Assembly: GCA_002479785.1 (NCBI GenBank)
Contig: DLPD01000005.1
Span: 87,380 to 151,379 of the forward strand
Direction: 5' to 3'
Source of the DNA: Cytophagaceae bacterium UBA7467
GTDB taxonomy: Bacteria; Bacteroidota; Bacteroidia; Cytophagales; Spirosomataceae
Length of the DNA: 64,000 bases
In this document: in pieces, positions 7,328 through 15,704 of the stretch
Position numbering within the stretch: position 1 is the first letter of the stretch
Layout of the letters: each line of letters opens with the position of its first letter
The notes under the pieces: model-generated
The model's input: the letters and a program-made list of their open reading frames with translations, nothing else
Told to the model about the DNA's origin: nothing
Database searches by the model: none
Made by a program: the position numbers and the translations under genes

Positions 7328-9952
7328 TTAGGCGATATACGAAGGCGCTAAACTTAATAAGGTAGGGATGCCAGCTGGATTTTGTCCACCTGCCGTAGCT
7401 AGGAAAGGTTGACCACCTCCACCACCTTGCACTTCTTTCGCTAATTCACGAATGATTTTGCCTGCATCTAACCCTTTACTGGCTACTAATTCTTTTGAAA
7501 TGGAAATCGCTAAACTAGCTTTTCCTTCAATTTCAGCTGCTAAAAGTACGAACAAGTTCTCTTGATTCTCTTGTAAATCAAAGGCTAAATTCTTCAAGGC
7601 ATCAGCCGTAGGAGCAGAGACTTGTTTAATGATGGAATTAACAGGTCCAGCCACGATTTCTTTTAGAAGGCTATTTTTCAAACCAGAAATTTCTTTTTGT
7701 TGGTAAGCTGTAACCGTTTTTTGAAGGGCTGAGTTGCTCTCAATTAAGTTAGCAACTGCCTTAACCAAATCTTTCGGCGCTTTCAACAAATCGTTAATCT
7801 CCCTTAATAATGTCTCTTGCTCGCTTAATAATTCATAGGCCTTTTGGGAAGTGATCGCTTCGATTCGGCGAACACCTGTAGCTACAGAACTTTCAGAAGT
7901 AATTTTAAACAAGCCAATTTCGCCCGTAGATGGAACGTGCGTTCCTCCACATAGTTCAACGGAGAAGTTCTTATCAAACGTTATTACACGCACGAAATCA
8001 CCGTATTTTTCACCAAACAAGGCCATCGCCCCTTTGTCTTTCGCTTCAGCTATAGGAACATTGCGTTCCTCTAAAAGAGGAATGTTCTCCGCGATTTTGG
8101 CATTCACAATCTGCTCTATTTGCTTTATTTCTTCCTCTGTCACTTTTTGGAAGTGCGAGAAGTCAAATCGCAATAATTCCTCATTCACTAAACTACCTTT
8201 TTGAGCTACATGCTTTCCTAACACTTCTTGTAAAGCCGCTTGCATTAAGTGCGTAGAACTGTGGTGGTGTGTAATTGCACGACGACGTAAGGTCGCAATG
8301 CTCGCTTTTACAGGTTCGTTTGCTACTGTCTCAATACGTGGATCTGATACGATATGTACGATTAAATCATTCTCTTTCTTTGTATCAATCACAGGAAGAG
8401 CCATGCCTGAAGTGGTGAAGGTTAATATACCCGTATCCCCCACTTGTCCACCGGATTCTGCATAAAAAGGAGTCGTTTCTAACACGACTTTGTATTGAAC
8501 ACCCGCCTTATTTTGAATCTTTTGGTATTTTAAAACTTGCGTTTCCGTCTCATATGAATCGTATCCGATGAAGCTTACTTCATCTCCTTCGTTCACAATG
8601 ACCCAATCCTCTGCACTAGCGCCAGCATCTTTACGAGAACGCTCTTTTTGTGCTTTTAGTGCTGCATTAAATCCAGGTTCATCAATATCTAAGCCTTTCT
8701 CACGGGCAATTAGCGCGGTTAAGTCCACTGGGAAACCATAGGTGTCATTTAACTCAAACACATCCTCTCCAGATAGCACTTTACCTGAGCATTCTTCCAT
8801 TAATTTGTCCAAACGAACTAATCCGGATGATAGGGTACGTAAGAAAGAAACTTCCTCTTCGTAAATCACTTTCGCAACAAAGGCCTCTTGTGAGATTAAT
8901 TCATCAAACACCCCCTTGAATTGTTGCGCTAATCCAGGAATTAATTGGTGAAGAAAAGGCTCTTTGAAGTCCAAATACGTATATCCGTAACGCACTGCAC
9001 GACGTAAAATACGACGAATTACATAACCCGCCTTATTATTTGAAGGCAACTGTCCATCTGCAATCGTAAAGGCAATCGCACGAATATGGTCAGCAATAAC
9101 GCGCATCGCGATATCTGCCCATTTCTCTTCTCCGTACTTTTTCCCGCTTTTTGCAGCAATATATTGAATGGTTCCCTGGAAAACATCTGTATCATAATTG
9201 GATTGCTTTCCTTGAATCGCCATACATAGGCGTTCAAAGCCCATTCCTGTATCTACATGTTTATTAGGAAGCGGAACTAATGAACCATCAGCCATCCGCT
9301 CAAATTGCATAAATACGTTATTCCAAATCTCTACAACCTGCGGATGATCTGCATTTACGAGTGATTTGCCAGATACTTTATCTACTTCGTCTTGATTTCG
9401 TAGGTCAATATGGATTTCAGAACAAGGCCCACAAGGACCCGTTTCACCCATTTCCCAGAAATTGTCTTTTTTGTTACCATAAATAATGCGATCCTCGCCC
9501 ACAATAGCCTTCCAAATATCGAATGCCTCTTGGTCAAACGGCACTCCATCTTTTTTATCTCCCTCAAAAACAGATACATATATACGATCCTTCGGTAATT
9601 TGAATACCTCTGTTAATAATTCCCAAGACCAGGTTAAGGCTTCTTTTTTGAAGTAATCGCCAAAGGACCAGTTACCTAACATCTCAAACATCGTATGGTG
9701 ATAGGTGTCAAAGCCCACATCTTCTAAATCATTGTGCTTTCCTGACACACGAAGGCATTTTTGCGTATCCGCGATTCTTTTCGAAGGCGGAGTCCCGTTC
9801 CCTAAAAAGAAGTCTTTGAATTGCGCCATACCTGAATTGTTGAACAAGAGGGTAGGGTCATTTTTAGCCACTAAAGGAGCAGAAGGAACAATTAAATGGC
9901 CTTTTGATTGAAAGAAATCCAAAAATTGTTGACGTATCTGAGAAGAGGTCAT
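7328..9952 (-). CDS. alaS: alanyl-tRNA synthetase
   Basis: The 874-residue protein attaches alanine to tRNA(Ala). The class II catalytic domain opens with IRQQFLDFFQSKGH, followed by the tRNA-recognition domain, the editing domain with the zinc ligands HHSSTH (about residue 563) and CGGTHV (about residue 666), and the C-terminal oligomerisation domain ending in a glycine-rich GGGGGQPFLATAGG. The length and order match full-length bacterial enzymes. It heads the operon with pabB, pabC and the helicase. Confidence 0.98.
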   Translation of the reverse strand: MTSSQIRQQFLDFFQSKGHLIVPSAPLVAKNDPTLLFNNSGMAQFKDFFLGNGTPPSKRIADTQKCLRVSGKHNDLEDVGFDTYHHTMFEMLGNWSFGDYFKKEALTWSWELLTEVFKLPKDRIYVSVFEGDKKDGVPFDQEAFDIWKAIVGEDRIIYGNKKDNFWEMGETGPCGPCSEIHIDLRNQDEVDKVSGKSLVNADHPQVVEIWNNVFMQFERMADGSLVPLPNKHVDTGMGFERLCMAIQGKQSNYDTDVFQGTIQYIAAKSGKKYGEEKWADIAMRVIADHIRAIAFTIADGQLPSNNKAGYVIRRILRRAVRYGYTYLDFKEPFLHQLIPGLAQQFKGVFDELISQEAFVAKVIYEEEVSFLRTLSSGLVRLDKLMEECSGKVLSGEDVFELNDTYGFPVDLTALIAREKGLDIDEPGFNAALKAQKERSRKDAGASAEDWVIVNEGDEVSFIGYDSYETETQVLKYQKIQNKAGVQYKVVLETTPFYAESGGQVGDTGILTFTTSGMALPVIDTKKENDLIVHIVSDPRIETVANEPVKASIATLRRRAITHHHSSTHLMQAALQEVLGKHVAQKGSLVNEELLRFDFSHFQKVTEEEIKQIEQIVNAKIAENIPLLEERNVPIAEAKDKGAMALFGEKYGDFVRVITFDKNFSVELCGGTHVPSTGEIGLFKITSESSVATGVRRIEAITSQKAYELLSEQETLLREINDLLKAPKDLVKAVANLIESNSALQKTVTAYQQKEISGLKNSLLKEIVAGPVNSIIKQVSAPTADALKNLAFDLQENQENLFVLLAAEIEGKASLAISISKELVASKGLDAGKIIRELAKEVQGGGGGQPFLATAGGQNPAGIPTLLSLAPSYIA

Positions 9953-10069
9953 GCGTTTTATTGTAAAATGAAAGGAACCTTTGTATTTTTACTAAAGGAG
10001 TCCTGATGAATGGAATCACAAAATTAAGTCTATTTTTTGAAGAAGCCCATTTTGGGTTTAAAATTATTG

Positions 10070-10399
10070 ATGGAATTAAGCAAGCAATATTATTCAATTT
10101 CAGAGGTAGCGGCCATTTTCAAGGTGAACACTTCCAAGATTCGTTATTGGGAGACTCAATTTCCTCATTTATCTCCTAGGCGGGCGGTTTCAGGTATTCG
10201 TAAATATACCCCAGCAGACATTGAAAAAATCAAGGTTTTGGTAAGTCTGATTGACGAAAGGGGGCTTACTATCGAAGGCGCAAAGCAAGCCTTGAATTTC
10301 AAAGGAAAGGAAAAGAATCCTCACCAAAACATTATTAATCAACTAACTGATATTCGCGATTTTTTACAAGGGATGAAGGCGGATTTAGAGATGGAATAG
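10070..10399 (+). CDS. MerR-family transcriptional regulator
   Basis: The 109-residue protein starts at ATG 10070 (MELSKQYYSISEVAAIF). A longer frame from 10037 exists, but the shorter start gives the usual distance to the helix-turn-helix. The winged helix-turn-helix of the MerR family covers residues 7-75 (ISEVAAIFKVNTSKIRYWE, then GIRKYTPADIEKI), followed by a short helix for dimer formation. There is no effector domain and no cysteine, so it is not a metal sensor. It lies 25 bases before dprA. Bacteroidota carry such short MerR proteins, and their target is unknown to me. Confidence 0.85.
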   Translation: MELSKQYYSISEVAAIFKVNTSKIRYWETQFPHLSPRRAVSGIRKYTPADIEKIKVLVSLIDERGLTIEGAKQALNFKGKEKNPHQNIINQLTDIRDFLQGMKADLEME

Positions 10400-10424
10400 G
10401 CGTAGTTTTCGGAAAATTACGCTG

Positions 10425-11492
10425 ATGAAAACCACCTATCCCTTATCTGTTTACCAGATAGCCTTAACCTATCTTCCAGAGGTAGGTCCTGTAAAAGGCA
10501 AAAAGCTTGTTTCACTATACCCTCATTTATCTGATATTTTCCGATTAGCTTCTTATCAACCTTTCGCAGCGGAAGCCTTACGCGAAGCTGAAAAGACGGT
10601 TCTTTTATGTGCGGAAGATGATATTCAAATACTCTATTTCGAAGATCCGGAATATCCACAGCGGATTAAAGAGTTGTATGATGCCCCTCTTATTCTCTTT
10701 AAGAAAGGAAAAGCAGATTTGAACGCTCACCGTATCGTGGCAGTAGTTGGTACGCGTCACGCGAGTGATGTCGGTAAAAAGGTAACTGAAGAATTAGTTC
10801 AGTCTGCGATTAAAGATGAGGTTATGCTGGTGAGTGGTTTTGCTAGAGGAATCGACATCGCACTACACAAAGCTTGTCTGAAATTTGATGTTCCTACCTT
10901 AGCCGTTCTAGCAGGTGGTTTTCGTCATATTTACCCGCATGAAAATGCGATGTATGTAGATCAAATTTTAGCTACAGGGGCTTTGCTCACAGAATATGCC
11001 CCTCATATTCCTCCTACATCTTATCACTTTCCTATTCGGAATCGCATTATTGCAGGTCTTTCAGATGCAACCGTGGTGGTAGAAGCCGCAGAAAAGGGTG
11101 GGGCACTCATTACAGCAGATTATGCGCTTAATTACCATCGAACCGTTTTCGCAGTGCCAGGTAGTTTAAATCGGCCTTTCTCAAAAGGGTGTAATTTATT
11201 AATTCGAAACAATAAAGCCACTATTTATACTTCATGGGATGATTTTATGCAGGAATTGAATTGGGAGCAAGCAAAAGATCGAATAGCATTACACCCTGAG
11301 TTAAGTCAAAAGCTTTTCACATTAAATGAATCTACAATCATTTCCATGTTACACCGGGAAGGACAATTGTCTTCTAATGAACTATTGCAACGTTCCGAAG
11401 TTCAACAAGACGAGCTAGGGCTGATTCTATTGAATTTAGAATTAAAAGGGATGATACGATCGACAGATGGAGATGGCTATATGCTTGCCTAA
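10425..11492 (+). CDS. dprA: DNA-processing protein DprA
   Basis: The 355-residue protein binds single-stranded DNA and loads RecA during natural transformation. A helix-hairpin-helix-like N-terminus (LTYLPEVGPVKGKKLV) is followed by the Rossmann-like core with VAVVGTRHASDVG, SGFARGIDIALHKACL, NRIIAGLSDATVVVEA and the GGALITADYAL region, and a C-terminal winged helix (about 300-355). The length is typical. It follows the MerR-type gene closely, so co-transcription is likely. Its stop directly abuts the stop of convergent pyrE. Confidence 0.96.
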   Translation: MKTTYPLSVYQIALTYLPEVGPVKGKKLVSLYPHLSDIFRLASYQPFAAEALREAEKTVLLCAEDDIQILYFEDPEYPQRIKELYDAPLILFKKGKADLNAHRIVAVVGTRHASDVGKKVTEELVQSAIKDEVMLVSGFARGIDIALHKACLKFDVPTLAVLAGGFRHIYPHENAMYVDQILATGALLTEYAPHIPPTSYHFPIRNRIIAGLSDATVVVEAAEKGGALITADYALNYHRTVFAVPGSLNRPFSKGCNLLIRNNKATIYTSWDDFMQELNWEQAKDRIALHPELSQKLFTLNESTIISMLHREGQLSSNELLQRSEVQQDELGLILLNLELKGMIRSTDGDGYMLA

Positions 11493-12131
11493 TTATTTTC
11501 GCCAAGTATCAGGTGAAATTCTCCAGTCTTGTAAGGTTACTAATTGTGTCTCCGTTACATAATCTAATTTCACGGCCTCTTCAATTAGTGCATTATAATC
11601 ACTTAAAGTATACAAGGGAATACTTGCTTTTTTGAAATTATCCGAAGCAATTTCAAAACCATAGGTAAAAATAGCGACCATGCCTAGTACTTCTGCCCCA
11701 GCTTCTTTCAAGGCATCCGCAGCCTTTAATGAACTACCACCTGTGGAGATAAGGTCTTCGATTAATACGACTTTTTGGCCTTTTTCTACTTTACCTTCGA
11801 TTTGATTTCCCATGCCATGTTTCTTAGGCTCCGGACGAACGTAACAAAAGGGTAAGTCTAAAAAATCAGCGACTAAAGCGCCCTGAGCAATTCCAGCGGT
11901 TGCTACGCCAGCAATGATTTCTGCTTGAGGGAAGTAAGCTTTAACAGCAGCGGATAAGCAGTTTTTGATATAAGTTCGTACCTCAGGAAAAGACAAAGAA
12001 ACGCGGTTATCGCAATAAATCGGAGAATTCCATCCAGATGCCCAAGTAAATGGTTGATCCGGTCGCAATTGAATAGCTTGAATCTTTAACAGGTGTTGGG
12101 CAACTTCTTGTGGAATCGTCAAATTTTGCAT
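11493..12131 (-). CDS. pyrE: orotate phosphoribosyltransferase
   Basis: The 212-residue protein makes orotidine 5'-phosphate from orotate and PRPP in pyrimidine synthesis. The PRPP-binding loop VVLIEDLISTGGSSLKAA is clear, as is the flexible catalytic-loop region RPEPKKHGMGNQIEG. Its length is in the normal range. It is divergent from a Nudix gene, with about 90 bases between them. Confidence 0.97.
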   Translation of the reverse strand: MQNLTIPQEVAQHLLKIQAIQLRPDQPFTWASGWNSPIYCDNRVSLSFPEVRTYIKNCLSAAVKAYFPQAEIIAGVATAGIAQGALVADFLDLPFCYVRPEPKKHGMGNQIEGKVEKGQKVVLIEDLISTGGSSLKAADALKEAGAEVLGMVAIFTYGFEIASDNFKKASIPLYTLSDYNALIEEAVKLDYVTETQLVTLQDWRISPDTWRK

Positions 12132-12195
12132 GAGGGCTGTTTATGAATTTATGTACAAAAATAATTTATTCAGTTTATCTTTCACTATTTAATTC

Positions 12196-12203
12196 TATTT
12201 TTG
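12196..12203 (+). promoter_or_regulatory. -7 promoter box of the Nudix gene
   Basis: TATTTTTG matches TAnnTTTG, 18 bases before ATG 12222. It overlaps an in-frame TTG at 12201, which therefore cannot be the start of translation. Confidence 0.65.
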
Positions 12204-12221
12204 CCACACAAAATTGAAAAG

Positions 12222-12902
12222 ATGGTAATTTTTATTGATGATCGACCGATCAGAATTGTGAAGAAGAAAGAGTTGGGAGAAATGCCATCTAAAGAGGATT
12301 TTGATTTAGTATTAGATGCTCGTTTGTCCCCATTAAAAGTGGAGAATTTTAGTGGTCACACCTGCATCATCAATGCAAGCACAGATCAAGTTGAGAAAAT
12401 ACTGATGAATTTGCATGCTAAATCAGGTATTCATTTTCACGCACTTTATCTAATTGTTGAAGATCGTAAGCTATTTAAACAAAAAATTGTCAAGCTATAT
12501 CAACTTGTAGAAGCGGCTGGTGGGGTAGTTGTTAATCAGGATCAACACGTTTTGTGGATGTATCGTTTAGGAAAATGGGATTTGCCTAAAGGGAAATTGG
12601 AGAAGAACGAGAAATTTGAAACAGCTGCAGTCAGAGAGGTAGAAGAAGAATGTAATGTTAAAGCTGTATTAGGAAAAAAAATCTGCACCACTTACCATAC
12701 CTATACTCATAAAAATAAGCTTGTGTTGAAAAAGACGCGTTGGTATGCGATGAAAACAGCCTTTACAGGTAAGCTAATTCCGCAAACAGAAGAGGGTATA
12801 GAAAAAGTAGAGTGGTTAAATGAGAAAAAGCAAATACAGGCTTTAACCAATACCTACTCTTCGATTCGATACGTCATTGAAAAATTCAAGAAATTAGTCT
12901 AA
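12222..12902 (+). CDS. Nudix hydrolase with an N-terminal extension
   Basis: The 226-residue protein starts at ATG 12222 (MVIFIDDRPIRI). A TTG seven codons earlier lies inside the promoter box and is rejected. The first 95 or so residues form a domain I do not recognise. The Nudix domain follows, with the box starting GKLEKNEKFETAAVRE and continuing VEEECNV near residues 123-145. The last Gly of the consensus is Asn, but the metal-binding Glu residues are kept. It hydrolyses a nucleoside diphosphate linked to another group; the substrate is unknown. Its last 9 bases overlap the end of convergent coaD. Confidence 0.85.
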   Translation: MVIFIDDRPIRIVKKKELGEMPSKEDFDLVLDARLSPLKVENFSGHTCIINASTDQVEKILMNLHAKSGIHFHALYLIVEDRKLFKQKIVKLYQLVEAAGGVVVNQDQHVLWMYRLGKWDLPKGKLEKNEKFETAAVREVEEECNVKAVLGKKICTTYHTYTHKNKLVLKKTRWYAMKTAFTGKLIPQTEEGIEKVEWLNEKKQIQALTNTYSSIRYVIEKFKKLV

Positions 12903-13352
12903 GGTATAAGGCAAGTATTGGTCCACAGGACTTCCATAGCGATGTAGATCGCGGATAATTGTGGAGCTGATAGGGGCTAAATGTGGCGAGGTAATTAGGA
13001 AAACCGTCTCTAATTCATTGTGTATGTGTCTATTTACTTGGGATATCGAGTTTTCATATTCGAAATCTGTCGTGTTTCGTAATCCTCTAATGATAAATTT
13101 AGCACCATATTCATGTGCTACATTTGCCGTTAAGTTTTGATAAGTCACCACGGAAACGGGCTTTCCTTCAAATGTTTTGCGAATATATTCCTCCATTTTC
13201 ACTAGTGGGAAATAGCGTGATTTGGAGGAGTTTTGGCCTATGCCTATAATAACTTCATCAAATAAAGCTAAAGCTCTAAGTACGATATCTTCGTGCCCTT
13301 TCGTAAAAGGATCAAAAGAACCTGGGAAAAATGCTTTTTTAGGATTGGACAT
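12894..13352 (-). CDS. coaD: phosphopantetheine adenylyltransferase
   Basis: The 152-residue protein catalyses the fourth step of coenzyme A synthesis. The start MSNPKKAFFPGSFDPF at 13352 is chosen over an upstream ATG at 13382 because it gives the family N-terminus. The nucleotide-binding motif GSFDPFTKGH and the C-terminal ISSTIIRDL are intact. The start overlaps the 3' end of the DUF3822 gene by 14 bases, which suggests coupled translation. Confidence 0.96.
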   Translation of the reverse strand: MSNPKKAFFPGSFDPFTKGHEDIVLRALALFDEVIIGIGQNSSKSRYFPLVKMEEYIRKTFEGKPVSVVTYQNLTANVAHEYGAKFIIRGLRNTTDFEYENSISQVNRHIHNELETVFLITSPHLAPISSTIIRDLHRYGSPVDQYLPYTLD

Positions 13353-13944
13353 AGGGAATTTGATAGAGTGATGCGTCAGCAATTTCCTCTGATCCAGATA
13401 CCAATAGTGGTGGATATAAAGTCCAATTCAAAGAAAATGCATCTCGTATAGATTGCAAATAAAAGGCTAATTCAATGGAGGATTCGAAAGGATATGCATT
13501 CGCTAATTGTAATTTATTTCCTTGATAAAGGCTGGCAAAAGCTAATTTACCTTCTATAAAAAGCGTTAATTGTTGATCATTTCGTTGTAAGCACGAGGCT
13601 AACGTGTGAGTGTAACTAATTTTTGCGTAAGGGAAATAGGCTGATATATGGTCCTTTAAATCACTAGGGACTAAAAAGACCAGATTAGCATCCTCGGCTG
13701 AAATGGCTTGTTGTTGTATTTCTTTCCCCACTAATGCGTGTTCACCTAATGCTTTTTCAAGAAAGCCTAGGCGGTAGATAGGTGAATCAAAGGTTTTCGG
13801 AATTAATAGGAAATGTTCATTTGAGATTTCAATCTGTACCGCTTTTATTCGGATATCCTTTTTCGGGTGAGCTAATAATTGCTCCCGGAAATTCTCAGCG
13901 TTTAGGCGCAGATGCAATGTTTCGGCCGAATTTGTGGGTTCCAT
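13339..13944 (-). CDS. DUF3822 family protein
   Basis: The 201-residue protein starts most probably at ATG 13944 (MEPTNSAETLHLRL), giving the family N-terminus; a longer start at 13995 would reach to within 7 bases of the promoter box of the divergent ABC-F gene. It belongs to a Bacteroidota family of actin-fold (ASKHA-like) proteins usually placed directly before coaD, as here. Recognisable parts are LVFLVPSDL, QLTLFIEGKLAFASLYQGNKLQLANAY (read as two strands) and the C-terminal LLVSGSEEI. No function is known. Tight overlap with coaD suggests a link to coenzyme A synthesis or only co-expression. Confidence 0.78.
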   Translation of the reverse strand: MEPTNSAETLHLRLNAENFREQLLAHPKKDIRIKAVQIEISNEHFLLIPKTFDSPIYRLGFLEKALGEHALVGKEIQQQAISAEDANLVFLVPSDLKDHISAYFPYAKISYTHTLASCLQRNDQQLTLFIEGKLAFASLYQGNKLQLANAYPFESSIELAFYLQSIRDAFSLNWTLYPPLLVSGSEEIADASLYQIPYVQS

Positions 13945-14001
13945 AGTCTCTAATTCGTTTCGAAATTGCAAAAAAAATATGATAATCGGTGCCAAAATTA
14001 G

Positions 14002-14009
14002 TAATTTTG
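14002..14009 (+). promoter_or_regulatory. -7 promoter box of the ABC-F gene
   Basis: TAATTTTG matches TAnnTTTG and lies 22 bases before the ATG at 14032. No good TTG is seen at the expected -33 distance. Confidence 0.6.
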
Positions 14010-14031
14010 CACCCTATTTAATCCAGCTCCT

Positions 14032-15645
14032 ATGTTGCAAGTATCTAATGTGTCCCTTCGTTTTGGGAAAAGAGTCCTTTTTGAAGAAGTTAACATCAAA
14101 TTTACGGAAGGTAACTGTTATGGTTTAATCGGTGCTAATGGCGCAGGTAAATCCACCTTCTTGAAAATATTATCTGGCGAAATTGAGTCTCAAACAGGTT
14201 CCGTTTCGATGAATCCAGGTGAGCGTATGTCGATTTTGAAACAAAATCACTTCGAATACGAGGAAGTTCAAGTTTTACAAACGGTGATAATGGGGAATAA
14301 GCGTCTTTATGACATCATGTTAGAAAAGGATGCTATTTATTTGAAAGAAGACTTTACGGAAGCTGATGGAAATAGAGCAGCAGATTTAGAGGCTGAGTTT
14401 GCTGAATTGAATGGATGGGAGGCAGAATCAGAAGCAGGATCCTTATTAAGTGGTTTAGGGATTAAAGAAGATTTGCATTATACTTTATTGAAGGATTTGA
14501 ATGGATCTGATAAAGTCAAGGTTTTATTAGCCCAAGCCTTATTTGGTAATCCTGATATTTTATTGCTCGATGAGCCTACGAATAACTTGGATATAGACTC
14601 CATTTTATGGTTGGAAGGCTATTTGATGAACTTCAAAAATACGGTGATTGTAGTTTCTCACGATCGTCACTTCTTAGATAATGTGTGTACACACATTGCT
14701 GACTTAGATTTTGGCAAAATTCAATTATATGGTGGTACCTATACCTTCTGGTACGAATCATCTCAATTAGCCGCACGTCAACGCGCAGATCAAAATAAGA
14801 AAACGGACGAAAAACGAAAAGAATTAGAAGAGTTTATTCGCCGATTCTCTGCGAATGTAGCTAAGTCAAAACAAGCGACTTCACGTCAAAAAATGTTAGA
14901 CAAATTACAAGTCGATGACATCAAACCTTCTTCACGTAAATATCCTTTCATCAATTTTAAACCTGAACGTGAAGCAGGAGATCAATTATTGAGTGTGGTG
15001 AATCTATCTGCTAAGACAGAAGATGGAGTTCCTTTATTCACGAATCTCTCATTCACGATAAATAAGGGTGATAAAGTAGCCTTGTTAGCGAAAGATTCAT
15101 TAGCTATCACTGCTTTATTAGACATTTTAGCTGGAGAGAACACGAATTTTACAGGAGAGTTCACTTGGGGCGTAACCACGACGCAGACCTATTTGCCTAA
15201 TGATAATGCTAAATATTTCCAAGATGACTCTTTGAATCTAGTGGATTGGTTACGTCAGTATTCAACCGAGAAAGATGAAAGTTTTATACGTGGATTCTTA
15301 GGTCGCATGTTGTTCTCCGGTGATGAAGCTTTGAAAAAATGTACGGTTATATCAGGAGGGGAAAAACAACGTTGTATGTTCTCTCGTATGATGTTGTCGG
15401 GGGCAAATGTATTGTTATTTGATGAGCCTACGAACCACTTGGATTTAGAATCAATTACTGCCTTGAATAATGGGATGATGGAGTTCCCAGGAACGATTCT
15501 TTTCACTTGTCATGATCACCAGTTAACAAATACGGTGGCAAATCGTGTCATCGAGATAGGTACTAAGGGTCAATTAGATAAGTTAATGACCTATGATGAG
15601 TTCATAACAGATCCTACGGTGAAAGCACAAAGAGCCGCACTTTAA
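14032..15645 (+). CDS. ABC-F family ATPase (YbiT-like)
   Basis: The 537-residue protein has two ABC ATPase domains and no membrane part; ABC-F proteins act on the ribosome. Domain 1 has an intact Walker A (GANGAGKST, near residue 34) and Walker B (ILLLDEPTN) but a degraded signature (LNGSDKVKV, near 156). Domain 2 has a degraded Walker A (LLAKDSLAITALL, near 350) but an intact signature (ISGGEKQR, near 439) and Walker B (LLFDEPTNH). The linker includes KSKQATSRQKMLDK. The pattern leaves one composite ATP site whole and the other defective. It is not obviously an antibiotic-resistance member. Confidence 0.92.
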   Translation: MLQVSNVSLRFGKRVLFEEVNIKFTEGNCYGLIGANGAGKSTFLKILSGEIESQTGSVSMNPGERMSILKQNHFEYEEVQVLQTVIMGNKRLYDIMLEKDAIYLKEDFTEADGNRAADLEAEFAELNGWEAESEAGSLLSGLGIKEDLHYTLLKDLNGSDKVKVLLAQALFGNPDILLLDEPTNNLDIDSILWLEGYLMNFKNTVIVVSHDRHFLDNVCTHIADLDFGKIQLYGGTYTFWYESSQLAARQRADQNKKTDEKRKELEEFIRRFSANVAKSKQATSRQKMLDKLQVDDIKPSSRKYPFINFKPEREAGDQLLSVVNLSAKTEDGVPLFTNLSFTINKGDKVALLAKDSLAITALLDILAGENTNFTGEFTWGVTTTQTYLPNDNAKYFQDDSLNLVDWLRQYSTEKDESFIRGFLGRMLFSGDEALKKCTVISGGEKQRCMFSRMMLSGANVLLFDEPTNHLDLESITALNNGMMEFPGTILFTCHDHQLTNTVANRVIEIGTKGQLDKLMTYDEFITDPTVKAQRAAL

Positions 15646-15653
15646 GGATTCAT

Positions 15654-15689
15654 AAAAAAAGGCCAGTACGAAAGCGCTGGCCTTTTTTA
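15654..15689. terminator. bidirectional terminator
   Basis: GGCCAG (15661-15666) and CTGGCC (15677-15682) form the stem, flanked by A7 and T6. It serves the ABC-F gene on the plus strand and the convergent dehydrogenase on the minus strand. Confidence 0.9.
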
Positions 15690-15704
15690 TGCAATATAAA
15701 CTGA

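Noticed and set aside
12201..12221. TTG start seven codons upstream for the Nudix gene
   Set aside because: The TTG is part of the TATTTTTG promoter box, so it would not be in the mRNA.
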